NCBI GenBank assembly: GCA_011365055.1
Contig: RDOG01000004.1
Coordinates: 248,001 to 312,000, forward strand
Direction: 5' to 3'
Origin: Promethearchaeota archaeon
GTDB lineage: Archaea; Asgardarchaeota; Lokiarchaeia; Helarchaeales; RDOG01
DNA length: 64,000 bases
The notes under the pieces are model-generated. The model worked only from the letters and a program-made list of their open reading frames with translations. It made no database searches and was not told where the DNA came from. Position 1 is the first letter of the stretch. Each line of letters starts with the position of its first letter. Of the stretch, positions 56,612 through 64,000 are shown in pieces. The translations under genes and the position numbers were made by a program.

Positions 56612-56722
56612 ATTATTTCCGTTGGGATTTCTTGTACATATGCGATGTCTTGTACATGTAGGTCTTCCACAATCTTTACATTTTAGATCTGTTTTCCAAC
56701 CACATTCATAACAATACAGCAA
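56612..56722 (-). CDS. 36-residue zinc-finger protein
   Basis: From TTG 56722 with GAGGGA upstream, to TAA at 56612. The sequence is dense in metal ligands: Cys at 4, 7, 15, 18 and 23 and His at 26 (YCYECGW, then CKDCGRPTCTRHR). This fits one compact zinc site or two half-sites, resembling archaeal mini zinc ribbons or an AN1-like end. An in-frame TGA just upstream fixes the 5' limit. It is convergent with the 381-residue gene and downstream of the small GTPase gene. Confidence 0.6.
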
Positions 56723-56856
56723 TAAATTCCCTCAATAGAATATAAGGAGGTTATCATTTAAAATAAATGCAAAAAAAAAATAAAGGGAAGCCCGAATGAT
56801 TTCGAATCTTTAATTTTCTAGGTTTGTTTTTATAGGAAGAATTTCATCAATTATGA

Positions 56857-57555
56857 TTATCTTTGCTTATCTGCGATAAACATTTCTGCTTCTGGAAGCA
56901 AATCATCCATAATCTTTTTGGTTATATCTTGGAACGCTTCCTTAACACCCCAGTTCTTTAATGCACTCGTAACGTAATAATGACAATCTTCAAAGTCAGG
57001 TATTACTGCATCTAATTCCTTTTTAAGCTCTACATCTTTTCCCTTATAACTAGGTAACATAGATCTAGCCATGCGTTCCCATAAATCTTGTTTATTTAAT
57101 ATTACTGAGATAAATATATCTGATTCAAAGTGTTCTTTAATCATTTTATATGCTGCTATCAGATTTTCTTTTTGTTGAGAAATTGGAATACTTGAATCCA
57201 ATACAAAAATTATCCCTACGGAACCATTAATTGAACTTTTATTTATTTCGTAAAAAATATCTTGTCCAAGTGTATCTATTATCATTAAAATTATGTCATC
57301 TTTTTTAATATCGTTCAAAATGAAATAATCGCCTTTTAATTTGTATTTCTTGCTTAAAACTACATGTGTAAAATTAGGTACCATTGAGGTGTTTATCAAC
57401 ATATCAGGAGTCATCCCCCAAGATTTTGCTTCTAAATTAGTAACAGTACGTTTTGATTCAGCCATTAAATATGCATTTGGTGAAATAGCTTTTAAAAGAG
57501 TTGTTTTCCCCGCACCTGTAAGACCCACTAATGAAATTTTTATTTGATAAACCAT
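56857..57555 (-). CDS. Ras/Arf-like small GTPase
   Basis: 232 residues. G1 is GLTGAGKTT (11-19), G3 is DTLGQ (94-98), G4 is NKQD (154-157) and G5 is TSA (196-198). The stretch between G1 and G3 is unusually long (about 75 residues), with a possible inserted segment after 'NLEAKSWGMTPDM'. The DT-x-GQ motif puts it with eukaryotic-like Ras/Arf/Rag-type GTPases, which are expanded in Asgard archaea. No lipidation Cys is present at the C-terminus (DKQR). The longin-like proteins in this window could be regulators, but there is no direct evidence. Confidence 0.9.
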   Translation of the reverse strand: MVYQIKISLVGLTGAGKTTLLKAISPNAYLMAESKRTVTNLEAKSWGMTPDMLINTSMVPNFTHVVLSKKYKLKGDYFILNDIKKDDIILMIIDTLGQDIFYEINKSSINGSVGIIFVLDSSIPISQQKENLIAAYKMIKEHFESDIFISVILNKQDLWERMARSMLPSYKGKDVELKKELDAVIPDFEDCHYYVTSALKNWGVKEAFQDITKKIMDDLLPEAEMFIADKQR

Positions 57556-58006
57556 ACAATCAATAATGAACGGTTCAATTTATAATTAATGATTTTTTCT
57601 AGCAAAAATATACTTAAAATGAAAAAAATTGAACCTTTTAATTTAGTGGTTTAATCAGAAGAAAATTTCGAGCTTTATAATTAATTCATTAGAATAGTCT
57701 CTATTTGTACATAAAAAATCTTAATAAATTGAAAAATATGCTCATTTTTTAAATTATATTTGGAATTACTTTATAATTTTTTATTTTCATAAATAACATA
57801 AATCTCGATTTATTCTCACTTTTGTGAACAAAACCAATTTTTTTTTTTAAAAAGGAGAATTAAATCGATTATAAATGATCCTTGTACGATTTTGAAGTAA
57901 TTCTTATAAATTGGACGAAAAGTTTATTTAATTGGACTTAGAATAAGTCAAAAGAAATACAATTTTTCACTATCAATTTAATTCTATCTATTTAGGGTGG
58001 TTATGG
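57556..58006. other. AT-rich divergent spacer
   Basis: About 450 bases between the divergent GTPase and corrinoid protein genes. No gene or repeat was found. The ribosome site (GGGTGG) for the corrinoid protein is at its right end. Confidence 0.45.
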
Positions 58007-58642
58007 ATGTCATTAGAGGATTTACAAAAAGCAATCATAGATTTTGATGAGAATGCGGATAAATTAGCTGATGATTTGATTAAAAAAAAAGTAGCTCCTG
58101 AAAAAATTCTTGCTGCAGTCGGCGAAATTTTAAACAAGGTGGGGGAGAAATATGAAAAACATGAGTTTTATTTAGCCGAGTTAATGTTATGTGGAGATGT
58201 AGCAAAATCGGTTATTGAAAAGATTTTACCCATTATTAAACAAAATAAAGTGAAGTTGAAGGGAAACGTAATATTTGGAACAGTTGAAGGAGATATTCAC
58301 GATATTGGAAAGACTATTATTGGATCTTTTTTGATTGGTGCTGGTTTTAATGTCATTGATCTCGGTGTTGAGGTTACAGCTTCTCAATTTATTAAAGCAG
58401 TCAAAAAATTTAAACCAGATATCATTGCTATGTCTACATTATTAAGTACTACAGCATTACACGTCCCAAAAATCATATATGCACTTAAAAAAGAGGGTAT
58501 TCGAGCCAAGATATTGATTGGGGGACGTCCGATTAATGAGGAGTTTGCAAAAAAAGCAGGTGCTGATGGGTATGGACAGAATCCAACAGATGCAATAAAA
58601 ATCTGCAATGCTTTTATGGAAGAATTAGTTGAAAGGGATTAG
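58007..58642 (+). CDS. Corrinoid (B12-binding) methyltransferase protein, MtaC/MtbC-like
   Basis: 211 residues. The N-terminal four-helix cap (about 1-90) is followed by a B12-binding Rossmann domain with the lower-ligand motif D-x-H-x-x-G in 'GTVEGDIHDIGKTIIGSFL'. 'MSTLLSTTALHV' and 'ILIGGRPINEEFA' follow. It carries a methyl group on cobalt between a substrate methyltransferase (MtaB, MtbB or MtgB-like) and an acceptor enzyme. No such partner is present in the window, so the substrate cannot be named. Its last codon overlaps the convergent zinc-ribbon gene by 4 bases. Confidence 0.92.
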   Translation: MSLEDLQKAIIDFDENADKLADDLIKKKVAPEKILAAVGEILNKVGEKYEKHEFYLAELMLCGDVAKSVIEKILPIIKQNKVKLKGNVIFGTVEGDIHDIGKTIIGSFLIGAGFNVIDLGVEVTASQFIKAVKKFKPDIIAMSTLLSTTALHVPKIIYALKKEGIRAKILIGGRPINEEFAKKAGADGYGQNPTDAIKICNAFMEELVERD

Positions 58643-59523
58643 TTATGGATGATTTGATTTCCACAAGCTTTGCAATTTATAATCCACCCTTCCTTTAAAG
58701 ATAATTCGGCTTTTTTAGTAATCCGGACGCCACAATTCCCACATCGAATTTCTGATAATTCTTCTTTTTCTTTATTTTTATTCTTGATCTCCTCATCATC
58801 AATAAATAACTTTACAGTTTTGAATCCAGGTTGAGGTTCAACGACTTTAATAGGTTTATTTATCGGTTCTTCAGCTCCATCAGTATTAAAAGAAATGGGT
58901 TTAATCACTCCTGGAGCAGATGAAACCATCTTAATTCGTTCTAAAGGTGTTGGAACTATCTCTACAGGTTTCACAAGAGCAACTTTTTCAATGATTATAT
59001 CATTCTCAATCTTAGAACTTACAGATTGGATGGTTTTTACAGAAAAATCGGAGATTTTTTTAACTTGGGGCAATGGAGTAACATTTATTTTTTGTTTTTC
59101 TTCAATAGGAGTGACTACAGATCTTGTAGGGGCTTTAATTTCAGGAATTATATCTTTATTTTCTTTAAATTCTTCTAAATTGTCTATATCTGGAATTGGT
59201 TTGATTTCAACTCCTTTTTGTAAAACCTTAATAGCAGATTGTACAATTGGATCTTTTTCGACGACTTCATATTCAAGATTTTCATCAGGTTCAACAACAG
59301 ATTGATCTAATTGCACTTCTAGAGAAGTTTCTTCACGTATTTCATCAAGTTTTTCAAGAATGTCGTCGTATTTTTCTTTCTCATCTTCTTCCTCCTTTAT
59401 TTCTTCAATTGAGACTCCAAAAATATCTTCGAAAAGCTGCTTATCCCCTTGAGTATCGATGGTTTCTTCTTCTCCTCCTTCTTTTTCAATGGATTTTTTT
59501 TTCTTATCTTTCTTTTTACCCAA
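58639..59523 (-). CDS. Acidic low-complexity protein with C-terminal zinc ribbon
   Basis: 294 residues from a TTG start. It opens with a lysine cluster (MGKKKDKKKKS), then a long acidic, proline-containing region that is probably disordered (about 15-245). It ends in a C-x2-C ... C-x2-C zinc ribbon ('IRCGNCGVRITKKAEL' and 'INCKACGNQII', about 260-294). This looks like an adaptor or RNA- or protein-binding tail protein. The convergent 4-base overlap with the corrinoid gene leaves no room for separate terminators. Confidence 0.75.
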   Translation of the reverse strand: MGKKKDKKKKSIEKEGGEEETIDTQGDKQLFEDIFGVSIEEIKEEEDEKEKYDDILEKLDEIREETSLEVQLDQSVVEPDENLEYEVVEKDPIVQSAIKVLQKGVEIKPIPDIDNLEEFKENKDIIPEIKAPTRSVVTPIEEKQKINVTPLPQVKKISDFSVKTIQSVSSKIENDIIIEKVALVKPVEIVPTPLERIKMVSSAPGVIKPISFNTDGAEEPINKPIKVVEPQPGFKTVKLFIDDEEIKNKNKEKEELSEIRCGNCGVRITKKAELSLKEGWIINCKACGNQIIHN

Positions 59524-59734
59524 TTGACTAAACCGCCATAGGAGAATTCATAGATCTCAAATAAGCTTAATTAGTATATTTTGTTTATCTAGCTCTTTAT
59601 TCATAATTATTCTTATTTTCTTTTTGATGAATTAAGATTAAGATTTAAATTTATTTTGGGTAAACGTTATTTAAAATTCATGTTAAAGAGAGAATTTCAT
59701 TATCTATAACAATGAAATAATGGTTATGATAAAC

Positions 59735-61219
59735 ATGTCTGAAGAAATTTTTGATATAACGGTAATTGGCGCAGGTCCGGGTGGATACCATACTGCGATC
59801 CGCGCTGCTCAATACGGAGCAAAAGTTGCTCTAATAGAAAAAAAGAAATTAGGCGGTACTTGTTTAAACTGGGGTTGCATTCCAACTAAAGCATTATATG
59901 CATCTTCCTTAATGATTGAAGAAATCGAAGAAAAAGCGAAGGATTTTGGAATTGAAATCTCAGGAGAAATTAAAACTAATTTTAGTCAAGCTGTTGATAG
60001 AAAGAACAAAGTAGTTGAAGAACTTGTAGGCGGGATTGGTGCACTATTAAAACAAAGAAAAGTAACAGTCTATATGGGTACGGGCTCAATAATAGGTGGT
60101 TCAGATCTTAATTATCAAGTTAAAATTGAGGGTCAAGATAATGCGACTATAAAAACAAAGAAAATTATTATTGCCACGGGTTCAACACCAGCACTAATTC
60201 CAGCGTTTAACATAGATCACAAAAGAATTTTAACAAGTGATGATATTTTAGACTATGATTTTAAAAACGTGCCAAAAAGATTGTTAGTTATTGGTGCAGG
60301 AGTTATTGGTTGTGAATTTGCGAACATTTTCACGAGATTTGGTTCAAAAGTCATAATGTTGGAATTTTTACCAACCATGATTGCCACAGAAGAAACCTTA
60401 ATTATCAGAGAGTTGAAGAAAAAATTTGATGAAATGGGAATTGAGCTTCATGTTAATCAAAACGTTTTAAAAGTTGAAAATACAGGTAGTGGTGTCAAAG
60501 CAACAACTTGTGATGCATCAGTTCCACGAGATCAAGTAGATAGTGCTGAAAAGTCTAGTTTTGAAGCAGATATCTGTTTGGTTTCAATTGGTAGGGCAAA
60601 AGTGTCTGATGGTTTAGGATTAGATAACTTAGGAATTAAGACCGAAAGAGGTCAAATTATTGTAAATAAAGACACTTTAGAAACTGATGCAAAAGGTATC
60701 TATGCAATCGGTGATGTAACTGGTGGATTGATGCTTGCTCATGTCGCAAGTTATGAAGGAGATATTGCAGTTGTCAATGCATTAACTGCTATCGGAGGAT
60801 TTGGTACAAAGGAAGAAAAACCAGAATATAATGTAGTTCCAGCATCTATTTTCACGAGTCCAGAGATTGGCTCAGTTGGTTTAAGAGAAAAAGTCGTTAA
60901 AGAAAAAGGTATTAAACCATGGGTTGGTCGATTTGCATTCGCTTCTCTTGGAAAGGCGAAATGTATGGGTGCAGATACTGGCTTCATGATGGTCATTGGT
61001 GATCCAGAAACTGATAAAATTTTAGGTGCTTCATGCATTGGTCATTCAGCCCCTGAATTAATCGCTGAAATTTCCCTAGCAATGAGAAATGGTTTAACTT
61101 GTCATGATGTTGTAAAAACAATTCATTCTCATCCCACGATTAGTGAGATGGTATTAGAATCAGTTGAAGACGTGCATGGCATGGCTATTCATAAAGCTGG
61201 AAGAAGAAGAACAAAATAA
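59735..61219 (+). CDS. lpdA: Dihydrolipoamide dehydrogenase
   Basis: 494 residues from ATG 59735; in-frame ATGs at 59720 and 59726 are alternatives. The N-terminal FAD fold is 'ITVIGAGPGGYHTAIRAAQYG'. The redox-active disulfide is C-L-N-W-G-C in 'GGTCLNWGCIPTKAL'. The NAD fold is 'LLVIGAGVIGCEFANIFTRFG', the second FAD motif is 'YAIGDVTGG' and the catalytic His-Glu region is 'TIHSHPTISE'. It re-oxidises lipoyl groups of glycine cleavage H-protein or 2-oxoacid dehydrogenases; neither is encoded here. A short extra segment with Thr, Ser and Cys lies near residue 255. Confidence 0.95.
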   Translation: MSEEIFDITVIGAGPGGYHTAIRAAQYGAKVALIEKKKLGGTCLNWGCIPTKALYASSLMIEEIEEKAKDFGIEISGEIKTNFSQAVDRKNKVVEELVGGIGALLKQRKVTVYMGTGSIIGGSDLNYQVKIEGQDNATIKTKKIIIATGSTPALIPAFNIDHKRILTSDDILDYDFKNVPKRLLVIGAGVIGCEFANIFTRFGSKVIMLEFLPTMIATEETLIIRELKKKFDEMGIELHVNQNVLKVENTGSGVKATTCDASVPRDQVDSAEKSSFEADICLVSIGRAKVSDGLGLDNLGIKTERGQIIVNKDTLETDAKGIYAIGDVTGGLMLAHVASYEGDIAVVNALTAIGGFGTKEEKPEYNVVPASIFTSPEIGSVGLREKVVKEKGIKPWVGRFAFASLGKAKCMGADTGFMMVIGDPETDKILGASCIGHSAPELIAEISLAMRNGLTCHDVVKTIHSHPTISEMVLESVEDVHGMAIHKAGRRRTK

Positions 61220-61625
61220 TCTTTTTTTTTATTTTCCCTTTTTTATAATAATTATAAGAATAGTAATACCAATCATACCTATTATAAATAAAATCCAATA
61301 AAACAAATCAATACCAAACGTTTGATTTATAAGATTCAATATGATCCCATTATAATTTTAATTTTTATAAAAGAAATTTCTCAACAATCCTATTATTTAT
61401 TATGGCTATAATTCCATTTATAATTATTATTAAAATCATATGAATATAAGAATATTAGATAATATTTTTGGTCAATAATCATATAATTACTCCAATTTAA
61501 TTTGAAGTATAACAACTATTTTAAAAATTTACAAATACGTATGTTATCTAAATTGGAGAATGACCAGAACTATCATAAGCTAGCAAATTAAAAAAAATTT
61601 TTAACTAAATTATCTATTGAAACTT
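61220..61625. other. Spacer with one doubtful small membrane-peptide frame
   Basis: About 400 bases. A minus-strand frame at 61229-61339 (36 codons from TTG) encodes one strongly hydrophobic helix ending KKGK. It lacks a ribosome site, so I do not list it as a gene. The rest is AT-rich and featureless. Confidence 0.35.
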
Positions 61626-63116
61626 ATGAATGGTGATTTTAATTCCCTTTTTTATCCAAGAGGAATTGCGGTAATTGGAGCTAGTAGCACTTATTTTTCA
61701 GGAGGTTCTCCTTTTATTATTTCATTATTAAGCGCAAAATTTCCAAAAATTTATCCAATTAATCCAAAATACAAAGAACTATTCGGATTAAAAACATATC
61801 CATCCTTAATTGACGTTCCTGATCCAATTGATTACGTTGTTATTGCCATACCAAAAAGAATGATATTTGATGCAATTGATGATTGTATAAAAAAAGGAGT
61901 AAAAATTATTTGTTGCTTTACAAGTGGTTTTAGCGAACTAGGTACAGAAGAAGGAATTAATTTAGAAAGAGAATTAGTAAAAAAAGTCAAGGAGCATGAT
62001 ATCAGATTACTTGGACCAAATTGCATCGGACTTTATTGTGCAGAATCGAGAATTACTTTTAATGGAGCTCTTTATAAAACTGTAGGGGACGAAAATGTCG
62101 GTCAAGTTTCCATAATTTCGCAATCTGGAGGCAATACGGATGTATTCATAGGGTATGGACATTATATAGGGATGAAATTCAATAAAGCGGTTTCCTATGG
62201 AAATGGAGCAGATATAAATGCTGATGAATTATTAGGTTTTTTTAGTTCTGATCCTAATACAAACGTCATTTTAGAATATCTAGAGGGTTTCAAGAATGTT
62301 AAACAAGCTAATAATTATCTAAAAATTCTAAAAAAAACGAGTAAGAAAAAACCTGTGATCATTTGGTTAGGAGGAACTTCAGAATCAGGGGCTAGAGCAA
62401 TAAAATCTCATACTGGATCAATTGCAGGCGATAATAGAGTATCTAATATAGTTTTTAAACAGAATGGGGCAATTCAGGTTGATAATCTTTATGATTTAAT
62501 ATATACGGGGATGTTAGTATCATTTATGAAACAAAAAGATAAGTTAGAAAAAATTAAACCAAACCTAGTATTTTTGGGAGGCGGAGGTGGTAATAGCGTC
62601 CAATATGCAGATATCTTATCATCGTTTGGATTGAACTTTCCAAAATTTCCAGAGGATATTGGCTCAAAAATTATGGAACTTGCAGGAGAAATAGGTACCC
62701 TATTAAAAAATCCAATCGATCTAAATGTTGCCATGTTTGATATGAACATTGTTAAGACAATCCTGCAATTTATTGACAAAAATATGGAAACTACATTAAT
62801 CTATGAACCAGGTATAGAGTGGTTCATTTTTAACGAAAAAATAATGAAAGAAATAATAGGAGATTCAGATACCGATGTAATTCAAATTTTGAGTCAAAAT
62901 TTAAAAAGCATCGTTCGCTTGGAAAAGAAGTTAAAAAATCCATTACTAGTTATGAGTCCATCTTATTTCAAAGAAAAAATAATAATCGAGAAAAAAATAG
63001 AACTTGAAAAAATATTTTATAAGAAAAATATACCTGTTTTTTCTAATTTAAATTATATGGGAAGAGCAATTTCTAAAATAGTTGAATATCAAAAATGGTT
63101 GAAAAAAAATAAATAA
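61626..63116 (+). CDS. Acyl-CoA synthetase (NDP-forming) alpha-type protein, paralog 2
   Basis: 496 residues from ATG 61626 (a TTG at 61617 gives 499). The CoA-binding domain has 'PRGIAVIGASSTYFSGGSPF' and 'LGPNCIGLY'. The ligase-like domains contain 'IISQSGGNTDVFIGYGHYIG', the phospho-His loop 'IKSHTGSIAGD' and 'LVFLGGGGGNSVQYADIL'. Same family as the 45.6-47.1 kb protein but clearly diverged. The next gene is an AMP-forming acyl-CoA ligase, so a carboxylate activation role is likely. Confidence 0.85.
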   Translation: MNGDFNSLFYPRGIAVIGASSTYFSGGSPFIISLLSAKFPKIYPINPKYKELFGLKTYPSLIDVPDPIDYVVIAIPKRMIFDAIDDCIKKGVKIICCFTSGFSELGTEEGINLERELVKKVKEHDIRLLGPNCIGLYCAESRITFNGALYKTVGDENVGQVSIISQSGGNTDVFIGYGHYIGMKFNKAVSYGNGADINADELLGFFSSDPNTNVILEYLEGFKNVKQANNYLKILKKTSKKKPVIIWLGGTSESGARAIKSHTGSIAGDNRVSNIVFKQNGAIQVDNLYDLIYTGMLVSFMKQKDKLEKIKPNLVFLGGGGGNSVQYADILSSFGLNFPKFPEDIGSKIMELAGEIGTLLKNPIDLNVAMFDMNIVKTILQFIDKNMETTLIYEPGIEWFIFNEKIMKEIIGDSDTDVIQILSQNLKSIVRLEKKLKNPLLVMSPSYFKEKIIIEKKIELEKIFYKKNIPVFSNLNYMGRAISKIVEYQKWLKKNK

Positions 63117-63241
63117 TTAATACCATTTTTTGTTGGTATTCGCTTTTATTTTTCATTTTTATGAAAAATGAAGGACTAGACTAATATAGTTGTTTTTGAA
63201 CTTAATATATTTAGCTTTTTTTAGCTTTAGAGGTGGTATGG

Positions 63242-64000
63242 ATGGTAAAATTATCAAAATTTTTAGAAGCGGTACAAATTAAAGCTAAATATTATCCATC
63301 AGATAGACCAGCAATCATTTACGGGGAAGAATATGTCACTTGGAAACAATTAATGTCAAGAATAAATAAATTAGCAAATGCTTTAAAAAAATTAGGAATA
63401 AAAAAAGGCGATAAAGTTTCTTTTTTATTTTATAATTCTCCTCAGTTCTTAGAAGCTAATTTAGCAATTCAAGAATTAGGGGCAATTCCAGTTCCTATGA
63501 ATTATCGATATGTTGCCTCTGAAATGGAATTCCTGCTCAATAATTCTGATTCAAGAATTTTCATATTTGATGATGAAGCCCTCGATGAATTAATGAAAAT
63601 ACGAGATAAAATTCCAAATGTAGAACATCTTATCATTTCTGGTCCGGATACTCCTTGGGGTATGCTAAACTATGAGGAAATAATAAATAAAGCAAAAGAT
63701 AAATTAATTAAAGTAAGTGTTGAAGAATCAGATACAGCAGTTATTATATACACAGGAGGGACAACGGGAAGACCAAAAGGTGTAATGCTCTCTTATGATA
63801 ATATACTTTCCAATGAAGAAAGTGCCATGGCTTTTCTTGGTGCACTTCTTCCTCCTGTGGAAGAACTTGACGATCCGAGATTTGCTACGAATGAATTACA
63901 AAGGAGATTACTTGAAACAACTGTTTCTTTAACAGGTATACCTGAAGTATTTTTTGAAAATCCTAAATTTAAAGAAAAAATTATCGTCGTGGAACAACCT
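63242..64000 (+). CDS. AMP-forming acyl-CoA synthetase/ligase, N-terminal part
   Basis: At least 253 residues; the gene runs off the right edge. ATG 63242 follows GAGGTGGTATGG. The adenylate-forming enzyme core begins with 'AIIYGEEYVTWKQLMSRINK', 'GIKKGDKVSFLFYNSPQF' and 'LGAIPVPMNYRY'. The P-loop is 'YTGGTTGRPKGVMLS'. It activates a carboxylic acid with ATP and CoA; chain length cannot be told from this part. It follows the NDP-forming acyl-CoA synthetase paralog by 125 bases. Confidence 0.92.
   Translation, partial: MVKLSKFLEAVQIKAKYYPSDRPAIIYGEEYVTWKQLMSRINKLANALKKLGIKKGDKVSFLFYNSPQFLEANLAIQELGAIPVPMNYRYVASEMEFLLNNSDSRIFIFDDEALDELMKIRDKIPNVEHLIISGPDTPWGMLNYEEIINKAKDKLIKVSVEESDTAVIIYTGGTTGRPKGVMLSYDNILSNEESAMAFLGALLPPVEELDDPRFATNELQRRLLETTVSLTGIPEVFFENPKFKEKIIVVEQP

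Noticed and set aside
61229..61339. 36-codon minus-strand hydrophobic peptide
   Set aside because: Only a TTG start, no ribosome site; AT-rich DNA gives such hydrophobic frames by chance.
1..64000. Insertion sequences, prophage or integrated element
   Set aside because: No transposase, integrase, terminal inverted repeats or capsid-type genes were recognised, and the single tRNA gene has no duplicated 3' end nearby that I could find.

Overview
The window is AT-rich archaeal DNA, most likely from an Asgard archaeon of the Lokiarchaeia type. The support is: an archaeal-type alanyl-tRNA synthetase; Ras/Arf-like small GTPase and longin-like proteins; TATA-type promoter elements; F420/heterodisulfide-reductase electron-transfer genes; and selenoprotein genes whose 3' UTRs carry eukaryote-like SECIS elements, a trait reported for Lokiarchaeota. 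The species call is an inference; no rRNA is present.

Layout. 1-6.6 kb (minus): a chemotaxis operon (longin-like protein, CheW, CheY, CheA, a 665-aa beta-repeat protein and a gene running off the left edge). 7.3-9.9 kb: a CrtI-like FAD oxidoreductase, a small Zn-type protein and a second longin-like protein. 10.1-17.6 kb: a four-gene signalling cassette (giant PAS histidine kinase, receiver, Lrp-like HTH with a Cys-rich tail, KaiC-like ATPase). 18.2-25.9 kb: two hydrolases, two lipid-type or unknown proteins, alaS and a small coiled protein. 26.2-29 kb: a PAS protein, a membrane chemoreceptor and a secreted CBM9-like surface protein. 29.5-34.8 kb: a second copy of the four-gene cassette in the same order.

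35.2-44.3 kb (minus) is the metabolic centrepiece, one operon: a 54-aa protein, HdrA with two selenocysteines, MvhD with two selenocysteines, an HTH-ferredoxin-FrhB fusion, HdrCB, a double HdrA fusion and an all-Cys MvhD. The in-frame TGA codons make conventional gene calling break the two selenoprotein genes. selD (49.9-50.9 kb), itself with an in-frame TGA, supplies selenophosphate. All three selenoprotein genes end in the same RNA architecture: an outer helix enclosing a SECIS-like arm and a second small hairpin.

44.5-64 kb is mixed: a TPR protein, an intron-containing tRNA-Pro(GGG), two NDP-forming acyl-CoA synthetase alpha-type proteins, a secreted beta-propeller, a nucleotidyltransferase with a small partner ORF, a PfkB kinase, a hexuloisomerase, a B12-binding radical SAM protein, an unknown protein preceded by a truncated copy of its own N-terminus, a 36-aa zinc finger, a small GTPase, an orphan corrinoid protein, a zinc-ribbon protein, a dihydrolipoamide dehydrogenase and an AMP-forming acyl-CoA ligase cut by the right edge.

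The strongest leads are the shared three-way-junction SECIS architecture with mixed Sec and Cys paralogs inside one operon, and the twice-repeated kinase-receiver-HTH-KaiC cassette.
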